Source: Bifidobacterium psychraerophilum
GTDB taxonomy: Bacteria > Actinomycetota > Actinomycetes > Actinomycetales > Bifidobacteriaceae
Assembly: GCF_000741705.1 (NCBI RefSeq)
Contig: NZ_JGZI01000010.1
Span: forward strand, 372,001 to 436,000
Reading direction: 5' to 3'
DNA: 64,000 nucleotides
The notes under the pieces were generated by a model. That model had not been told where the DNA came from and did not search any database. It was given only the letters and a program-made list of their open reading frames with translations. The position numbers were made by a program, and so were the translations under genes. Of this stretch, positions 18,201-25,489 are shown piece after piece (position 1 is the first letter of the stretch; the number at the start of each line of letters is the position of its first letter).

Positions 18201-18409
18201 GTCGTCGTGCGGCCTGACGATGAAGGTGGTTTTCTGCCGCCACCCTGAGCAGGACGCACACCTTGCCCCTTCGGCGTCTCACGACCCTGCTCGCCATCCG
18301 CCTGGACATCGAGGATGATCGGATCATCGTCGTCGTCACGACGCCCCTTGCGCGAGGACGAATTACTGCCCGAATCGAACATGCCGGCAAAACTATCAAA
18401 GAAAGACAT
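15200..18409 (-). CDS. UPF0182 family large membrane protein
   Basis: 1069 residues. A basic/acidic cytosolic head (DDDDDPIILD near 25-35) precedes about seven membrane helices between residues 68 and 400 (e.g. LLIVAGLVIVVLAAVFLLL). The rest, to about 960, is a large extracytoplasmic domain with the family phrases QRNIDATKAAYGL, TYTHGYG-like VYTHGYGVVAAYGNK, PRIYFSPNAPEYSIVG and GDLMSHLRYPESLFKVQR (in part HLRYPESLF). The last 110 residues are Ser/Gly/Asp-rich followed by a coiled-coil end (ELQQALNDANQAIKDSDAAL). The family (COG1615) is conserved in actinobacteria and of unknown function. It starts a two-gene unit with the acetyltransferase. Confidence 0.93.
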   Translation of the reverse strand: MSFFDSFAGMFDSGSNSSSRKGRRDDDDDPIILDVQADGEQGRETPKGQGVRPAQGGGRKPPSSSGRTTTKGGGFSWSKLLIVAGLVIVVLAAVFLLLARFATDVMWYAQLGFANVIWTQLGVKVGLWVAYALVMAVVTYVSATLAIRARPDSSDGSKIRVRGDVIEIGKGVSSRFARRIAVIISLFVGLIFGSQFNSDWSQILLMFNAQSFGVKDPQFGLDNGFYVFILPGLQLVVRAISMLLLAALIFSIITHVLMGGIRFTMPVNGRGILNMSKRSRRQIGIWLILTMLVWAGGMLLGMFDLLVEQGDRITGASYTSVHATVPVTIVLSALVAILGVVLGVWIMQAKSLGETSRPASSAAAAFRQWRTPAIATAFVVVVAIALSGVWPMLLQRFKVNPNAQELESAYIQRNIDATKAAYGLGKLKSDSYQATTTGESGALAQDAETTAQIRLLDPQVVSPTFRQLQQSKQYYSFEDTLAVDKYEIDGVSQDTVIGARELNLDGNDNRNWVNDHTVYTHGYGVVAAYGNKVTADGQPEFFEQGIPTQGKLTDSQKYEPRIYFSPNAPEYSIVGSPAGAKSWEFDYPTGSEGATNTFTGSGGPSVGNLASRLLYAIRFGSDQILFSDRVTSDSQILYDRSPKERVAKVAPYLTLDGRVYPAVVNGRVKWIVDGYTTSSNYPYSQTVDLGSATQDSTTKTSSTIQSLGSQDVNYIRNSVKATVDAYDGSVDLYAWDPTDPVLKAWEQVFPNQYKPISQISGDLMSHLRYPESLFKVQRQLLAKYHVSSANQFFSGEDFWQTPIDPVESKKNQSEGVLQPPYYLTMQNQGATEPTFSLTSTYIPAGSVTREILTGFLSVDSDAGNEQGKIGPNYGTLRLMELPKNSNVPGPGQAQNNFNANADVSKELNLLESGSTNVKRGNLLTLPIGGGLVYIEPVYVESSGKTSFPLLKKVLVAFGDQVGFADTLDEALDQVFGGDSGASAGDAENSTGDSGSTAGKSDTDKKQQSDEGSTAGTKRSAELQQALNDANQAIKDSDAALQKGDFSAYGEAQQRLKEAVNKAVEAQNNE

Positions 18410-18528
18410 ACATCAAGCCTACATGAGTAATTCAGCATGTTTTCAGCCACATATGGTCATTGCTGTCCGCAACCTGGATTCAGGCGGGTTCGGCGACTTC
18501 CCTCAGGTGCCGTGGAATAATGTAAGCC

Positions 18529-19785
18529 ATGCATCGTATGCGTCGGACGAGCTTGGGGATCATCCATTCCAGCGCCAGCAGGGGCGTTGCGTTCCTGCTT
18601 GTCCTCTGCTGCATCATCGCGCTAGCGGCATGTTCTCCCCTTGTCGACCAACATGGGAAGCCCTCGAACACCAGTCCTGCGGTACAGCACAGCCAAAGCT
18701 TCGCCGACAGAGAAGCCGCGCCATCCCCGAATGCCTCCATCGAGCAGTCCCCCGAATACCGGGCCGCAAGCGCCGTCGCCGCCATGTCGTTGGAAGAACG
18801 GGTCGGTCAGCTGGTGATGGCGCCCTTGAACGTCGGGGATGATCCCGAGGGATTCAGCACGCTCATCGCTCAGTACCATGTCGGTTCGGTGCTCTTGCTG
18901 GGCAACTGGCGGGGCGGTGTCGCGCAGGTCGGTCAGGCCGCGCAAAGGCTGCAAGGATACGCCCCCGCAGGAAGTAAACTGCTGATCGCCAGCGATCAGG
19001 AAGGTGGGCAGGTGCAACACCTGCGAGGCCCCGGTTTCGACAGCATGCCCAGCGGCGTGGATCAAGGACGGATGGATACCGCAAGCCTCCGCTCCTCAGC
19101 CGGACGTTGGGGCACCCAACTGAAGAGCGCCGGGGTCAATGTGAATCTCGCACCCGTTCTCGACACCGTCCAGACCCAGCCTCGGCAGTCGAATGCACCT
19201 GTTGGTGCGCTGGACCGTGATTTCGGTCTTGATGCCGGTGGCAACAGCGAACATGGCATCGCCTTCATACAAGGCATGGCGGATGCCGGGGTGTCGACCG
19301 CGATCAAACATTATCCAGGTCTGGGAGCGGTGACGGGCAACACCGATTTCACCGCACAGGGTATTGAGGACAGCACCACGAGCTTCGACGGTGATGAGAT
19401 CTCGGCATTCACCGCTGCGCTCAAGGCCGAACCGGCGATGGTCATGATGTCCCTGGCGACATATCCACGACTCGATCCGGGGAATCCTGCGGCATTCTCG
19501 GCCACGATCATCGGCAATCTACGCAATGAGCATGCTTTCAACGGCGTCATCACATCCGATTCGCTTTCGGCAGCGGCCCTCGGTGGGACATCCCCCGACC
19601 AGCTCGGCGTTCGCTTCGTCGAGGCCGGAGGGGATCTCGCCTGCATCGGGGCCCGGTCATATGTGGAACCCGTTATCCAAGGTCTGATCGACCGGGCGAA
19701 GCAGGATGCAGCTTTCGCGTCGAAAATCCAGAGTTCAGCGACACGGGTCATGACTCTGAAATATTCCGCAGGGCTGGCTCAGTAG
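18529..19785 (+). CDS. GH3-family beta-N-acetylhexosaminidase-like lipoprotein (NagZ/LpqI-like)
   Basis: 418 residues with a lipoprotein signal (FLLVLCCIIALAAC, Cys 35), then a Ser/Pro linker and a GH3 barrel from about residue 85: MSLEERVGQLVMAPL, LLIASDQEGGQVQHLRG, GVNVNLAPVLD, AIKHYPGLGAVTGNTD and the nucleophile region GVITSDSLSAA. In Gram-negative NagZ the loop reads KHFPGHG with a catalytic Asp-His dyad; here the His position is Leu, as I recall for mycobacterial LpqI, so the acid/base is arranged differently. The predicted role is trimming GlcNAc-MurNAc or other glycans outside the membrane. ATG 18529 has a weak ribosome site; ATG 18538 is an alternative. Confidence 0.85.
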   Translation: MHRMRRTSLGIIHSSASRGVAFLLVLCCIIALAACSPLVDQHGKPSNTSPAVQHSQSFADREAAPSPNASIEQSPEYRAASAVAAMSLEERVGQLVMAPLNVGDDPEGFSTLIAQYHVGSVLLLGNWRGGVAQVGQAAQRLQGYAPAGSKLLIASDQEGGQVQHLRGPGFDSMPSGVDQGRMDTASLRSSAGRWGTQLKSAGVNVNLAPVLDTVQTQPRQSNAPVGALDRDFGLDAGGNSEHGIAFIQGMADAGVSTAIKHYPGLGAVTGNTDFTAQGIEDSTTSFDGDEISAFTAALKAEPAMVMMSLATYPRLDPGNPAAFSATIIGNLRNEHAFNGVITSDSLSAAALGGTSPDQLGVRFVEAGGDLACIGARSYVEPVIQGLIDRAKQDAAFASKIQSSATRVMTLKYSAGLAQ

Positions 19786-19823
19786 CACCGCACCGACAGT
19801 CCGGCCCAAGCCCGCAATTCACA

Positions 19824-20255
19824 TCATTCGACCGAGGACTCCATGGGGGTGCCGTCCTCCTCCTGCCTGAGTACGACGATTCCCCGGTGGTAGCGCAGGA
19901 ACATGCGTGCGCCTGCGCGGCTCACATCACGGTGCGTGCACAGCATACGGATTGCGAATGCGGTCTGGGCCCCCTCGGGCATATCGAGGAAAGCCTTGTG
20001 CGCGTCCCATCCATCCGCGGCAACGGCCTCGGTCGGCGCGTAGGCGTACCCGAAACCCTCTTCGTTGACATATCCCATGATGGGGAGATTCCAGGCATCG
20101 TGATCGCTCAGAGCATCTTTGTAACGCTCGACCGCATCCAGATCGGCATCACTGATGCCGAAGCCCTTGGCGATCTCGTTGGCGTATGCGGTTTTCTCCT
20201 CGGGAGATTTGAGATAGAAGCCTCTATTGATCGTGACGGACGCATGTTGTGCCAT
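19824..20255 (-). CDS. Conserved hypothetical protein
   Basis: 143 residues, soluble, with no signal peptide or membrane helix. It has a charged, helix-rich composition with phrases such as KSPEEKTAYANEIAKGFGISDADLDAVERYKDALSDHDAW (in part ANEIAKGFGIS) and ends RYHRGIVVLRQEEDGTPMESSVE (in part RGIVVLRQEED). I do not recognise a family. The gene is convincing: GAGGAGGAAAT lies directly before the ATG and codon use resembles its neighbours. It converges with the GH3 lipoprotein 38 bp away and is preceded by a 590-bp gene-free stretch. Confidence 0.75.
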   Translation of the reverse strand: MAQHASVTINRGFYLKSPEEKTAYANEIAKGFGISDADLDAVERYKDALSDHDAWNLPIMGYVNEEGFGYAYAPTEAVAADGWDAHKAFLDMPEGAQTAFAIRMLCTHRDVSRAGARMFLRYHRGIVVLRQEEDGTPMESSVE

Positions 20256-20846
20256 ATTTCCTCCTCGAAACTAACATACCAAATGTGCGTTTTTGCATTG
20301 TGGACAGCGTAGCATCGCCTCCTCGGCATTGCACGGTAAATACGGAAAATGATTGGAATCGGTGCGCCCTTGGTAGTATTTTGCAGTATTTGCAATGTTT
20401 TTGAGCATCTCAGGCAAGCATTTGAGCGCTTTTGACAATATCGTCATGGCCTGGCTGCGGAGGGGTTCAATGACTCTATACACAAGATGTCGATGTTATA
20501 TATACCATTTCATCCCCTACCTATGGTGGGTCGAAAGGACCGACGCATCACGGCCGGAGGACGCGGCATGGGATACCCCGACCTTATTTCGGCAGTGACA
20601 CTACGAAAAAGACACCATGGAACGGCGCTGCCGAAGAACACCGCAGGAAAAGACTATGACAGGGTGCTGCCACCTGCGGCGGCGGGACGCCTGGGAAGTC
20701 AGGATGGGTCGGCGGATGACTGCCTGGTCATATTCACCGGGGTTTGGCGTCTTTCGCCAATACGGGATATACCATGCGTATTGGCAAAAGACTTAGCAAC
20801 AGTGTATGCGCATTCATGTTTCCTCGGTGTTAGCGCCGCGCGACTC
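20256..20846. other. Gene-free stretch with one stem-loop
   Basis: Nearly 600 bp without a convincing coding frame. The first 150 bp are AT-richer than the surroundings and should hold the promoter of the leftward gene at 20255. The frame that is open rightward from 20487 only continues antisense through the oxidoreductase gene and has no ribosome site. The only structure seen is the stem-loop at 20749-20792. No known RNA family was recognised by eye. Confidence 0.5.
20749..20792. terminator. Stem-loop with 16-bp arms downstream of the oxidoreductase gene
   Basis: GTCTTTCGCCAATACG (20749-20764) pairs with CGTATTGGCAAAAGAC (20777-20792) with a single G-T/C-A type mismatch and a 12-nt loop. 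It lies 55 bp beyond the stop of the leftward gene at 20847. There is no T-tract, so the terminator call rests on position and symmetry; a protein-binding palindrome is an alternative. Confidence 0.5.
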
Positions 20847-21458
20847 CTAACGCTCCTTGCGGCGGGCCAGGGATTCACCCATAAGCGCTATCTTCCCGAG
20901 TTGCCCTGCTGCAGCGTCACGCGCCTCTTGACTGTCATCCCCCATGCTGAGATCGCCGATGTAATGCAAGGAGACATCCTCGACCGAGCAGTAGTGCCTG
21001 AAGGTGCGGTCGCAGATCTGGAATTCCAGGGCCTTGTCCATACCGCTCGAACGGTACCAATCCTCGGAGCCGCCGGTCAACGCGAGAATACGCACCGTCT
21101 TCCCTGCCAGGGCACCCGGCAGGCCCTCACGCCCATACGCGAAACCTCTGCAGATCACCCGGTCGAACAGACCTTTCACCATCGCCGGCATCGTGTACCA
21201 ATACACCGGGAAGACCAGCGCGATCACATCCGCGGATGCGAGTCTGCGCTGCAAGGCCACGACATCATCCGGCACAGCGCCGCGGTCCAGGTAATGCTCA
21301 CGGTCGGCGAGGGTGTAGACGGGGTTGAATGCTTCCGCATATAAGTCGAGAAGCTCGACTTGCGCGCCGCCTGCCGCGGCACCCTCCACAAAGGCCTTGC
21401 CCACGGCATCGGTCAGGCTATGGCTTTCCGGATTACTGGTTATCGCTAGGACCTTCAT
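20847..21458 (-). CDS. Flavodoxin-fold NAD(P)H-dependent oxidoreductase
   Basis: 203 residues. MKVLAITSNPESHSLTDAVG is the FMN phosphate-binding start of the NQO1/KefF/MdaB family, followed by VELLDLYAEAFNPV and the flavin-contact region VFPVYWYTMPAMVKGLFDRV (in part FPVYWYTMPAM). Such enzymes reduce quinones, azo or nitro compounds with two electrons, or regulate potassium efflux. The frame extends upstream to 21512, but ATG 21458 has GGGAGG at good spacing and starts exactly at the fold. Its neighbour upstream (63 bp) is the deoxyribosyltransferase-like gene on the same strand. Confidence 0.88.
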   Translation of the reverse strand: MKVLAITSNPESHSLTDAVGKAFVEGAAAGGAQVELLDLYAEAFNPVYTLADREHYLDRGAVPDDVVALQRRLASADVIALVFPVYWYTMPAMVKGLFDRVICRGFAYGREGLPGALAGKTVRILALTGGSEDWYRSSGMDKALEFQICDRTFRHYCSVEDVSLHYIGDLSMGDDSQEARDAAAGQLGKIALMGESLARRKER

Positions 21459-21520
21459 GGATTCCTCCCTGATTCCTTCTGATGAAGCTGCGCCCATCCT
21501 ATCGGCAGGCAACGATGCGT

Positions 21521-21940
21521 TCAGAACTCACGGAGCCCGATACGCCGATGGCTGCCGGTGGAGAGATAGGACTCGAGATCGTCAACCGAAACGAATAGCT
21601 CGGTAAGGGACTCGGCGATCATCAGATTGACGGCATCGCCCTCGGAGCAGCCTTCAAGAATACCGAACACCTTCTTGCCCAATGCGAAGGCGTATCCGAT
21701 TTCGAACATCGTCCCGGGATCATCGTCGATCAGATTCGCCAGGACATACTTCGATGCCCGTATGCCTGCGCAATCATCGTCGAAACAGACGCGAGGGCCG
21801 ACGACCTTGATGTCGCTGGCATAACGTGGTTTGAAGAGTTTGAGTCCGTGCCCTTCCAGCGTCGCCTCGATGCGCTGCATGCTTTCGAGTTGTCGGCGAT
21901 CGAAAAAGGGACCTGCCACGTAGTAGTCATAGCCGGGCAT
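21521..21940 (-). CDS. Nucleoside 2-deoxyribosyltransferase-like protein
   Basis: 139 residues. YDYYVAGPFF at the start and FEIGYAFALGKKVFGILEG near the middle are the two signatures of the nucleoside 2-deoxyribosyltransferase fold (Rossmann-like, with the catalytic acid in the FEIGYA stretch); the Asp-rich LANLIDDDPGT loop precedes it. Enzymes of this family transfer deoxyribose between bases in purine/pyrimidine salvage, while related toxin/effector proteins use other nucleotides. ATG 21940 is chosen for AAAGGA 6 bp upstream; the longer frame to 21997 is rejected. Size is close to lactobacillal enzymes, slightly short. Confidence 0.82.
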   Translation of the reverse strand: MPGYDYYVAGPFFDRRQLESMQRIEATLEGHGLKLFKPRYASDIKVVGPRVCFDDDCAGIRASKYVLANLIDDDPGTMFEIGYAFALGKKVFGILEGCSEGDAVNLMIAESLTELFVSVDDLESYLSTGSHRRIGLREF

Positions 21941-22167
21941 AGCCATTCCTTTCCACTGCGGCTCGCAGCATGTTCCGAGCGGGATCGACCACCACACCAG
22001 TATCCGACTGAATCATGACAAGGGGCCGATGGGTAGAATCGCACTGTAAGCCTTCATCGGGATGCAGGGTCGTATGTATGTGGCATATATGCACGACGGC
22101 AACCGTGTATGACGGAATATGTGCGCCCTGCCGGTATACGGGTGTGGAGAGAGAAGGAGAGAAAACG

Positions 22168-23184
22168 ATGGAGAATGCGTTCGCGCTGGCGATTGTCTAC
22201 GGGCCGGTGGTGTTCTTCGGCCTGCTTTTTCTGTTCTCCTATATGAAGGAGCCCCGGCAATTCCGCAACGCGATCTATCTGGCTGTTTTCATCATCCTGC
22301 TGGCGACCTGCCTGCTCTTCCGCTTCGGTCAGGAGTGGATGGTGCTGCCCATCTTCATCGCAGTCATCTCATGCCCTCTTATCGTCGTCATATTCCTGAT
22401 CTGGAACACCGTGCTGGTCGTCAGGCATGAGGGTCTTTCCTTGCCCACCCTGCTACCCGCCCTATTGGCCGCCGCCATCGTCGCCTATCTGGCGTTGATG
22501 CCCCTGCTCGCCGTATTGCGGGCCCCGGAATGGTTGACGAGTATCGCCGCACTGTTCCTGGCTGCTGGGCTTTGGTTCTTCTTCTCCTTCGTCGCCTTGC
22601 TCCTGTATTCCTGGTTCTACAGGCTGCTGCCCCGTAACAGACATTATGACTACATCATCATCCACGGCGCGGGACTCAACGGGAAGAAACCGACCCCACT
22701 GCTTCGCGGAAGACTCGACAAGGCCCTGCAGCTTTGGGAGAAGCAAGGTCGCAAGCCGCTGCTCATCACTTCGGGAGGGCAGGGTGCCGACGAGGAGATT
22801 TCCGAGGCTGATGCGATGCACGATTATCTCGTCAACGAACAGCAGGTTCCCGAATCCTCGATCCTCAAAGAGGACCGGTCAACAACCACTCTGGAGAATC
22901 TGCAATACTCGAAAAGCCTGATGGATGAGCATTCCGGCGCCTCAACCTACCGTTGCGCCCTGGTCACCAGTGATTATCACGTGTTTCGGGCGGCCGAGTA
23001 CGCGCATAAGGCGGGTTTGAATGCGGATGGCATCGGCAGTCACACCCGTGGGTACTATTGGCCCACCGCGTTCATCCGTGAGTTCATAGCCATCTCGGTG
23101 GCCCATAAATGGCCGTACATCGTCATCGCAGGATTCTGGGCGCTTTCCGCCGCCGTGGAGCTGTTCAAATACTTCATTCACTGA
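22168..23184 (+). CDS. YdcF/DUF218 family membrane protein
   Basis: 338 residues: five or six membrane helices in the first 160 residues, a DUF218 domain from about 170 (YDYIIIHGAGLNGKKPTPLLRGRLDKAL, in part IIHGAGLNG and LLRGRLDKAL; LLITSGGQGADEEISEADAM in part; LVTSDYHVFRAAEYA) and a last C-terminal helix. DUF218 proteins (ElyC/SanA/YdcF) act at the envelope; some bind S-adenosylmethionine. ATG 22168 has a clear GAAGGAGAG site, so the 51-residue extension of the open frame is not coding. It stands alone, 18 bp upstream of the fluoride riboswitch. Confidence 0.9.
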   Translation: MENAFALAIVYGPVVFFGLLFLFSYMKEPRQFRNAIYLAVFIILLATCLLFRFGQEWMVLPIFIAVISCPLIVVIFLIWNTVLVVRHEGLSLPTLLPALLAAAIVAYLALMPLLAVLRAPEWLTSIAALFLAAGLWFFFSFVALLLYSWFYRLLPRNRHYDYIIIHGAGLNGKKPTPLLRGRLDKALQLWEKQGRKPLLITSGGQGADEEISEADAMHDYLVNEQQVPESSILKEDRSTTTLENLQYSKSLMDEHSGASTYRCALVTSDYHVFRAAEYAHKAGLNADGIGSHTRGYYWPTAFIREFIAISVAHKWPYIVIAGFWALSAAVELFKYFIH

Positions 23185-23201
23185 TAGGAGTAGTATCGGG
23201 T

Positions 23202-23262
23202 CTGGCGATGGAACCCGCCGGGAGCTCTGCTCCGAACCGCATACCGCTGATAGTTCCTACCC
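23202..23262 (+). promoter_or_regulatory. Fluoride riboswitch (crcB motif)
   Basis: The conserved aptamer parts are present in order: GGCGATGGAACCCGCC (23204-23219), a hairpin GGGAGCTCTGCTCC, GAACCGC (23234-23240), and GCTGATAGTTCCTAC (23246-23260). These match the crcB motif (GGxGATGG...CCGCC, ...GCTGATGxTCCTAC) that binds fluoride with magnesium. Immediately downstream CAGGACAGG (23272-23280) can pair with CCTGATCCTG (23286-23295), a likely expression platform. It is followed by two crcB genes, the expected targets, and should be an ON switch by family knowledge. Confidence 0.92.
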
Positions 23263-23373
23263 GTCCATAGACAGGACAGGTGCGCCCTGATCCTGGGGGC
23301 CGACGGCAGCGGATTGCGAGCAATCGCATCGGATAATCCACGCCACGCCCTGAGAACGCACGGAAGGATTGTG

Positions 23374-23889
23374 ATGTCTCAACCGGCACAAGAGCAGGAT
23401 GCCCCTTATCCCTTTATCAGTCCGATCATCGCTGGTGTGGTGTTCCTTGGCGGATGCGTGGGAACCGGGGTGCGTTATGCGCTGTCACCGCTTCCCGTTC
23501 TGGGAGCTTCATCCCAAACGACGCCAGGAAGCTTTCATCTCGGCACCTTCATCGCCAATATGATTGCCTGCTTCTGTTATGCGGCGTTGGTCTCATATCT
23601 GGCCCAGGCACCGTGGATCCCCGCGCGACGGCGCGAGCTGGTCAGCCGAAGCTGCGGCATGGGAATATGCGGAGGCCTGTCGACCTTGTCCGCCCTGGCT
23701 CTTGAGGTGTTCCTCTCCCTGCGTGCGGGCAGTGTGTTCGGGGCGCTGCTGTACATCGTGCTCACCTTCGCCGGTGGCTTCGTCCTCGCGCTCCTCGGCG
23801 TGAGACTGGCCACATGGATGGCCGAACATCACCGGGATCTTGATGATGTGCATGCACGGTCGCATGCAGCCGATGAAGGGAGTCGGTGA
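23374..23889 (+). CDS. crcB: Fluoride channel subunit CrcB/Fluc, first of pair
   Basis: 171 residues with four membrane helices. GGCVGTGVRYAL in helix 1, GTFIANMIACF in helix 2 and CGGLSTLSALALEVF (in part GGLSTLSAL) in helix 3 match the Fluc channel signature (G-x-x-x-R-Y, polar Asn and the helix-break with sodium site). Fluc channels expel fluoride passively as antiparallel dimers. It has a 25-residue N-terminal extension and a histidine/aspartate-rich C-tail not typical of the family. ATG 23374 has GGAAGG upstream. The next crcB gene overlaps its stop (TGATG), so the two probably make a heterodimer. Confidence 0.93.
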   Translation: MSQPAQEQDAPYPFISPIIAGVVFLGGCVGTGVRYALSPLPVLGASSQTTPGSFHLGTFIANMIACFCYAALVSYLAQAPWIPARRRELVSRSCGMGICGGLSTLSALALEVFLSLRAGSVFGALLYIVLTFAGGFVLALLGVRLATWMAEHHRDLDDVHARSHAADEGSR

Positions 23890-24263
23890 TGAACCCCGTG
23901 ATACTGACCCTGTCAATCTGCATATGCGGCGGCATCGGATCCGTGCTGCGCTACCTGGCCGACGGCGTCATCCGCACCAGGTGGATGTCCGTCTTCCCCA
24001 TCGCCACCTTCTCCATCAATATCACGGCAGGATTGGCGACAGGTGTGGTGGCCGCCATGTACGCCGCACAAACGCTGTCGGCCCCTGTGCATCTGCTGCT
24101 GGCGACCGGTCTGCTTGGTGGTTTTTCAACCTTTTCGACCGCCATCAACGAGATGGTGTCTTTGTCCAGGCAAAAGAAGATAGCCGCCGCGTCCGGTTAC
24201 GCAGCCGCAACGATGGTTGTTCCCGTTGTCGCCGTGGCGCTTGGTTATCTGCTTGTTGCCTGA
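23889..24263 (+). CDS. crcB: Fluoride channel subunit CrcB/Fluc, second of pair
   Basis: 124 residues, four membrane helices, the normal Fluc size. Landmarks are CGGIGSVLRYLADG, IATFSINITAG and GLLGGFSTFSTAINE, the last being the family's phenylalanine/threonine-lined pore motif. Its ATG overlaps the stop of the first crcB gene (TGATG; a GTG at 23886 is also possible), so the two are translated together under the fluoride riboswitch. In Gram-positive bacteria paired crcB genes usually encode oppositely oriented halves of one channel. A repeat-rich hairpin follows at 24272-24323. Confidence 0.95.
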   Translation: MNPVILTLSICICGGIGSVLRYLADGVIRTRWMSVFPIATFSINITAGLATGVVAAMYAAQTLSAPVHLLLATGLLGGFSTFSTAINEMVSLSRQKKIAAASGYAAATMVVPVVAVALGYLLVA

Positions 24264-24271
24264 GACCGACA

Positions 24272-24323
24272 CTTATGCGGCGATTGCGGTAGAACAATCG
24301 CGGTAGAACAATCGCGGCATAAG
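24272..24323. terminator. Compound hairpin with duplicated 14-bp unit between crcB and the symporter gene
   Basis: CTTATGCGGCGATTG (24272-24286) can pair with CAATCGCGGCATAAG (24309-24323) with one mismatch. Inside lies a second copy of the CAATCGCGG sequence (24295-24303), so GCGATTG can instead pair with the nearer copy. The unit GCGGTAGAACAATC is repeated in tandem. The element sits between convergent genes and probably terminates both; the alternative pairing is an observation without known function. Confidence 0.55.
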
Positions 24324-24374
24324 CCCTTTGAATCTCCTTCAACACGGCCGGATCGGCGTGAGCCGTCCGGTGTC

Positions 24375-25421
24375 TCAGGATGCGCTGGGAACCGCGGCTG
24401 GCTGAGCCGATTCCGGGGTCTTCGCACTGCTGTGCTCCCCGTGCTGCGAATCCGCCGCAATCGCATAGTCGTCATCATGGCGACGCCACCAGGAAGACAG
24501 CACCGAACCGGAGATGTTGTGCCAGACGCTGAAGAAGGTGGATGGTATCGCCACCACCGGGTTGGCTGCGAAAGCCTGCAATGCCAAGGTCGCACCCAAT
24601 GCCGAATCCTGCATGCCCACCTCGAAGGTGATGGCCTTCTGTTGGGCGTATCTGAAACCTTTTGGATACACCTTGAACATCAGACGACTGAAGAGGTAGC
24701 CCAGACCATATCCACAGAGATTATGGAGCATCACCACAGGCAGCACCATGGCCGTTTCCACCGTGAACAGCTTGGCGTTGTTCACCGACACCACAACGCC
24801 GATGATGACGAGTATGGCTATCTGGGAAACCGCGGGAAGCGCCACCGTGACCTTCTGCACCCTATTGCCGAATATGGCGTGAACCGCCACTCCCAGAGCC
24901 ACGGGGATCAACACGACTTCAAGTGCGGTGAGGAAGAGCTTGGTGACCGGGATCTGCACGTACTGGCTGGCCAGCCCGCTCATCAGCAGAGGTACCATGA
25001 TCGGCGCGCACAGCGTGGAGAGCAGACCGATGGATACGTCCAGAGCCACATCACCTCGTGACAGGAAGGACATCACATTCGAGGATGTTCCCGACGGGCA
25101 GCAGCCGACGAGGATCACTCCCACGGCGATCATCCCGTCGAGGTGGAATATCTTGCATAGCGCGACGGCCAGCAGCGGCATGATGATGTAATGCGCGAGC
25201 GTGCCGACGATCACCATCAACGGCATCTTGACGATGCGTTTGAAGTCCTCGATGCTGAGGGTCATACCCATGCCGAAGAGGATGATGCTCAGGAAATAAT
25301 TGGTATAGCTTTTTGCCCACATACTCGTTTGGGGCAGGAAGAAGTTAATAATGGCCCACACCACCACAACAACCGTAAACCAACGAGTAAGCCATTTGCC
25401 GAACTGCACTACACGAGACAT
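24375..25421 (-). CDS. Bile acid:sodium symporter (BASS) family transporter
   Basis: 348 residues with about ten membrane helices. GMGMTLSIEDF in the second helix, GCCPSGTSSNVMSFL at the first crossover helix and EVGMQDSALGATLA at the second are the sodium- and substrate-binding signatures of the BASS fold. The closest known relatives by character are bacterial bile-acid transporters such as the bifidobacterial cholate transporter, but pantoate, pyruvate or other organic anions are also carried by this family, so the substrate is open. The last 45 residues are hydrophilic. ATG 25421 has AAGGGG 9 bp upstream and is preferred over 25430. An operator-like palindrome lies 70 bp upstream. Confidence 0.9.
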   Translation of the reverse strand: MSRVVQFGKWLTRWFTVVVVVWAIINFFLPQTSMWAKSYTNYFLSIILFGMGMTLSIEDFKRIVKMPLMVIVGTLAHYIIMPLLAVALCKIFHLDGMIAVGVILVGCCPSGTSSNVMSFLSRGDVALDVSIGLLSTLCAPIMVPLLMSGLASQYVQIPVTKLFLTALEVVLIPVALGVAVHAIFGNRVQKVTVALPAVSQIAILVIIGVVVSVNNAKLFTVETAMVLPVVMLHNLCGYGLGYLFSRLMFKVYPKGFRYAQQKAITFEVGMQDSALGATLALQAFAANPVVAIPSTFFSVWHNISGSVLSSWWRRHDDDYAIAADSQHGEHSSAKTPESAQPAAVPSAS

Positions 25422-25489
25422 TAATCTCATCCCCTTCCAACCCCGCAACTTAGCGGGCTTGGAAGGTGTTTGGGGTCACTCAGACCACT

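Noticed and set aside
20487-21344. 285-residue rightward frame starting in the gene-free gap
   Set aside because: Most of it is antisense to the flavodoxin-fold oxidoreductase, it contains no domain signature and no ribosome site precedes it.
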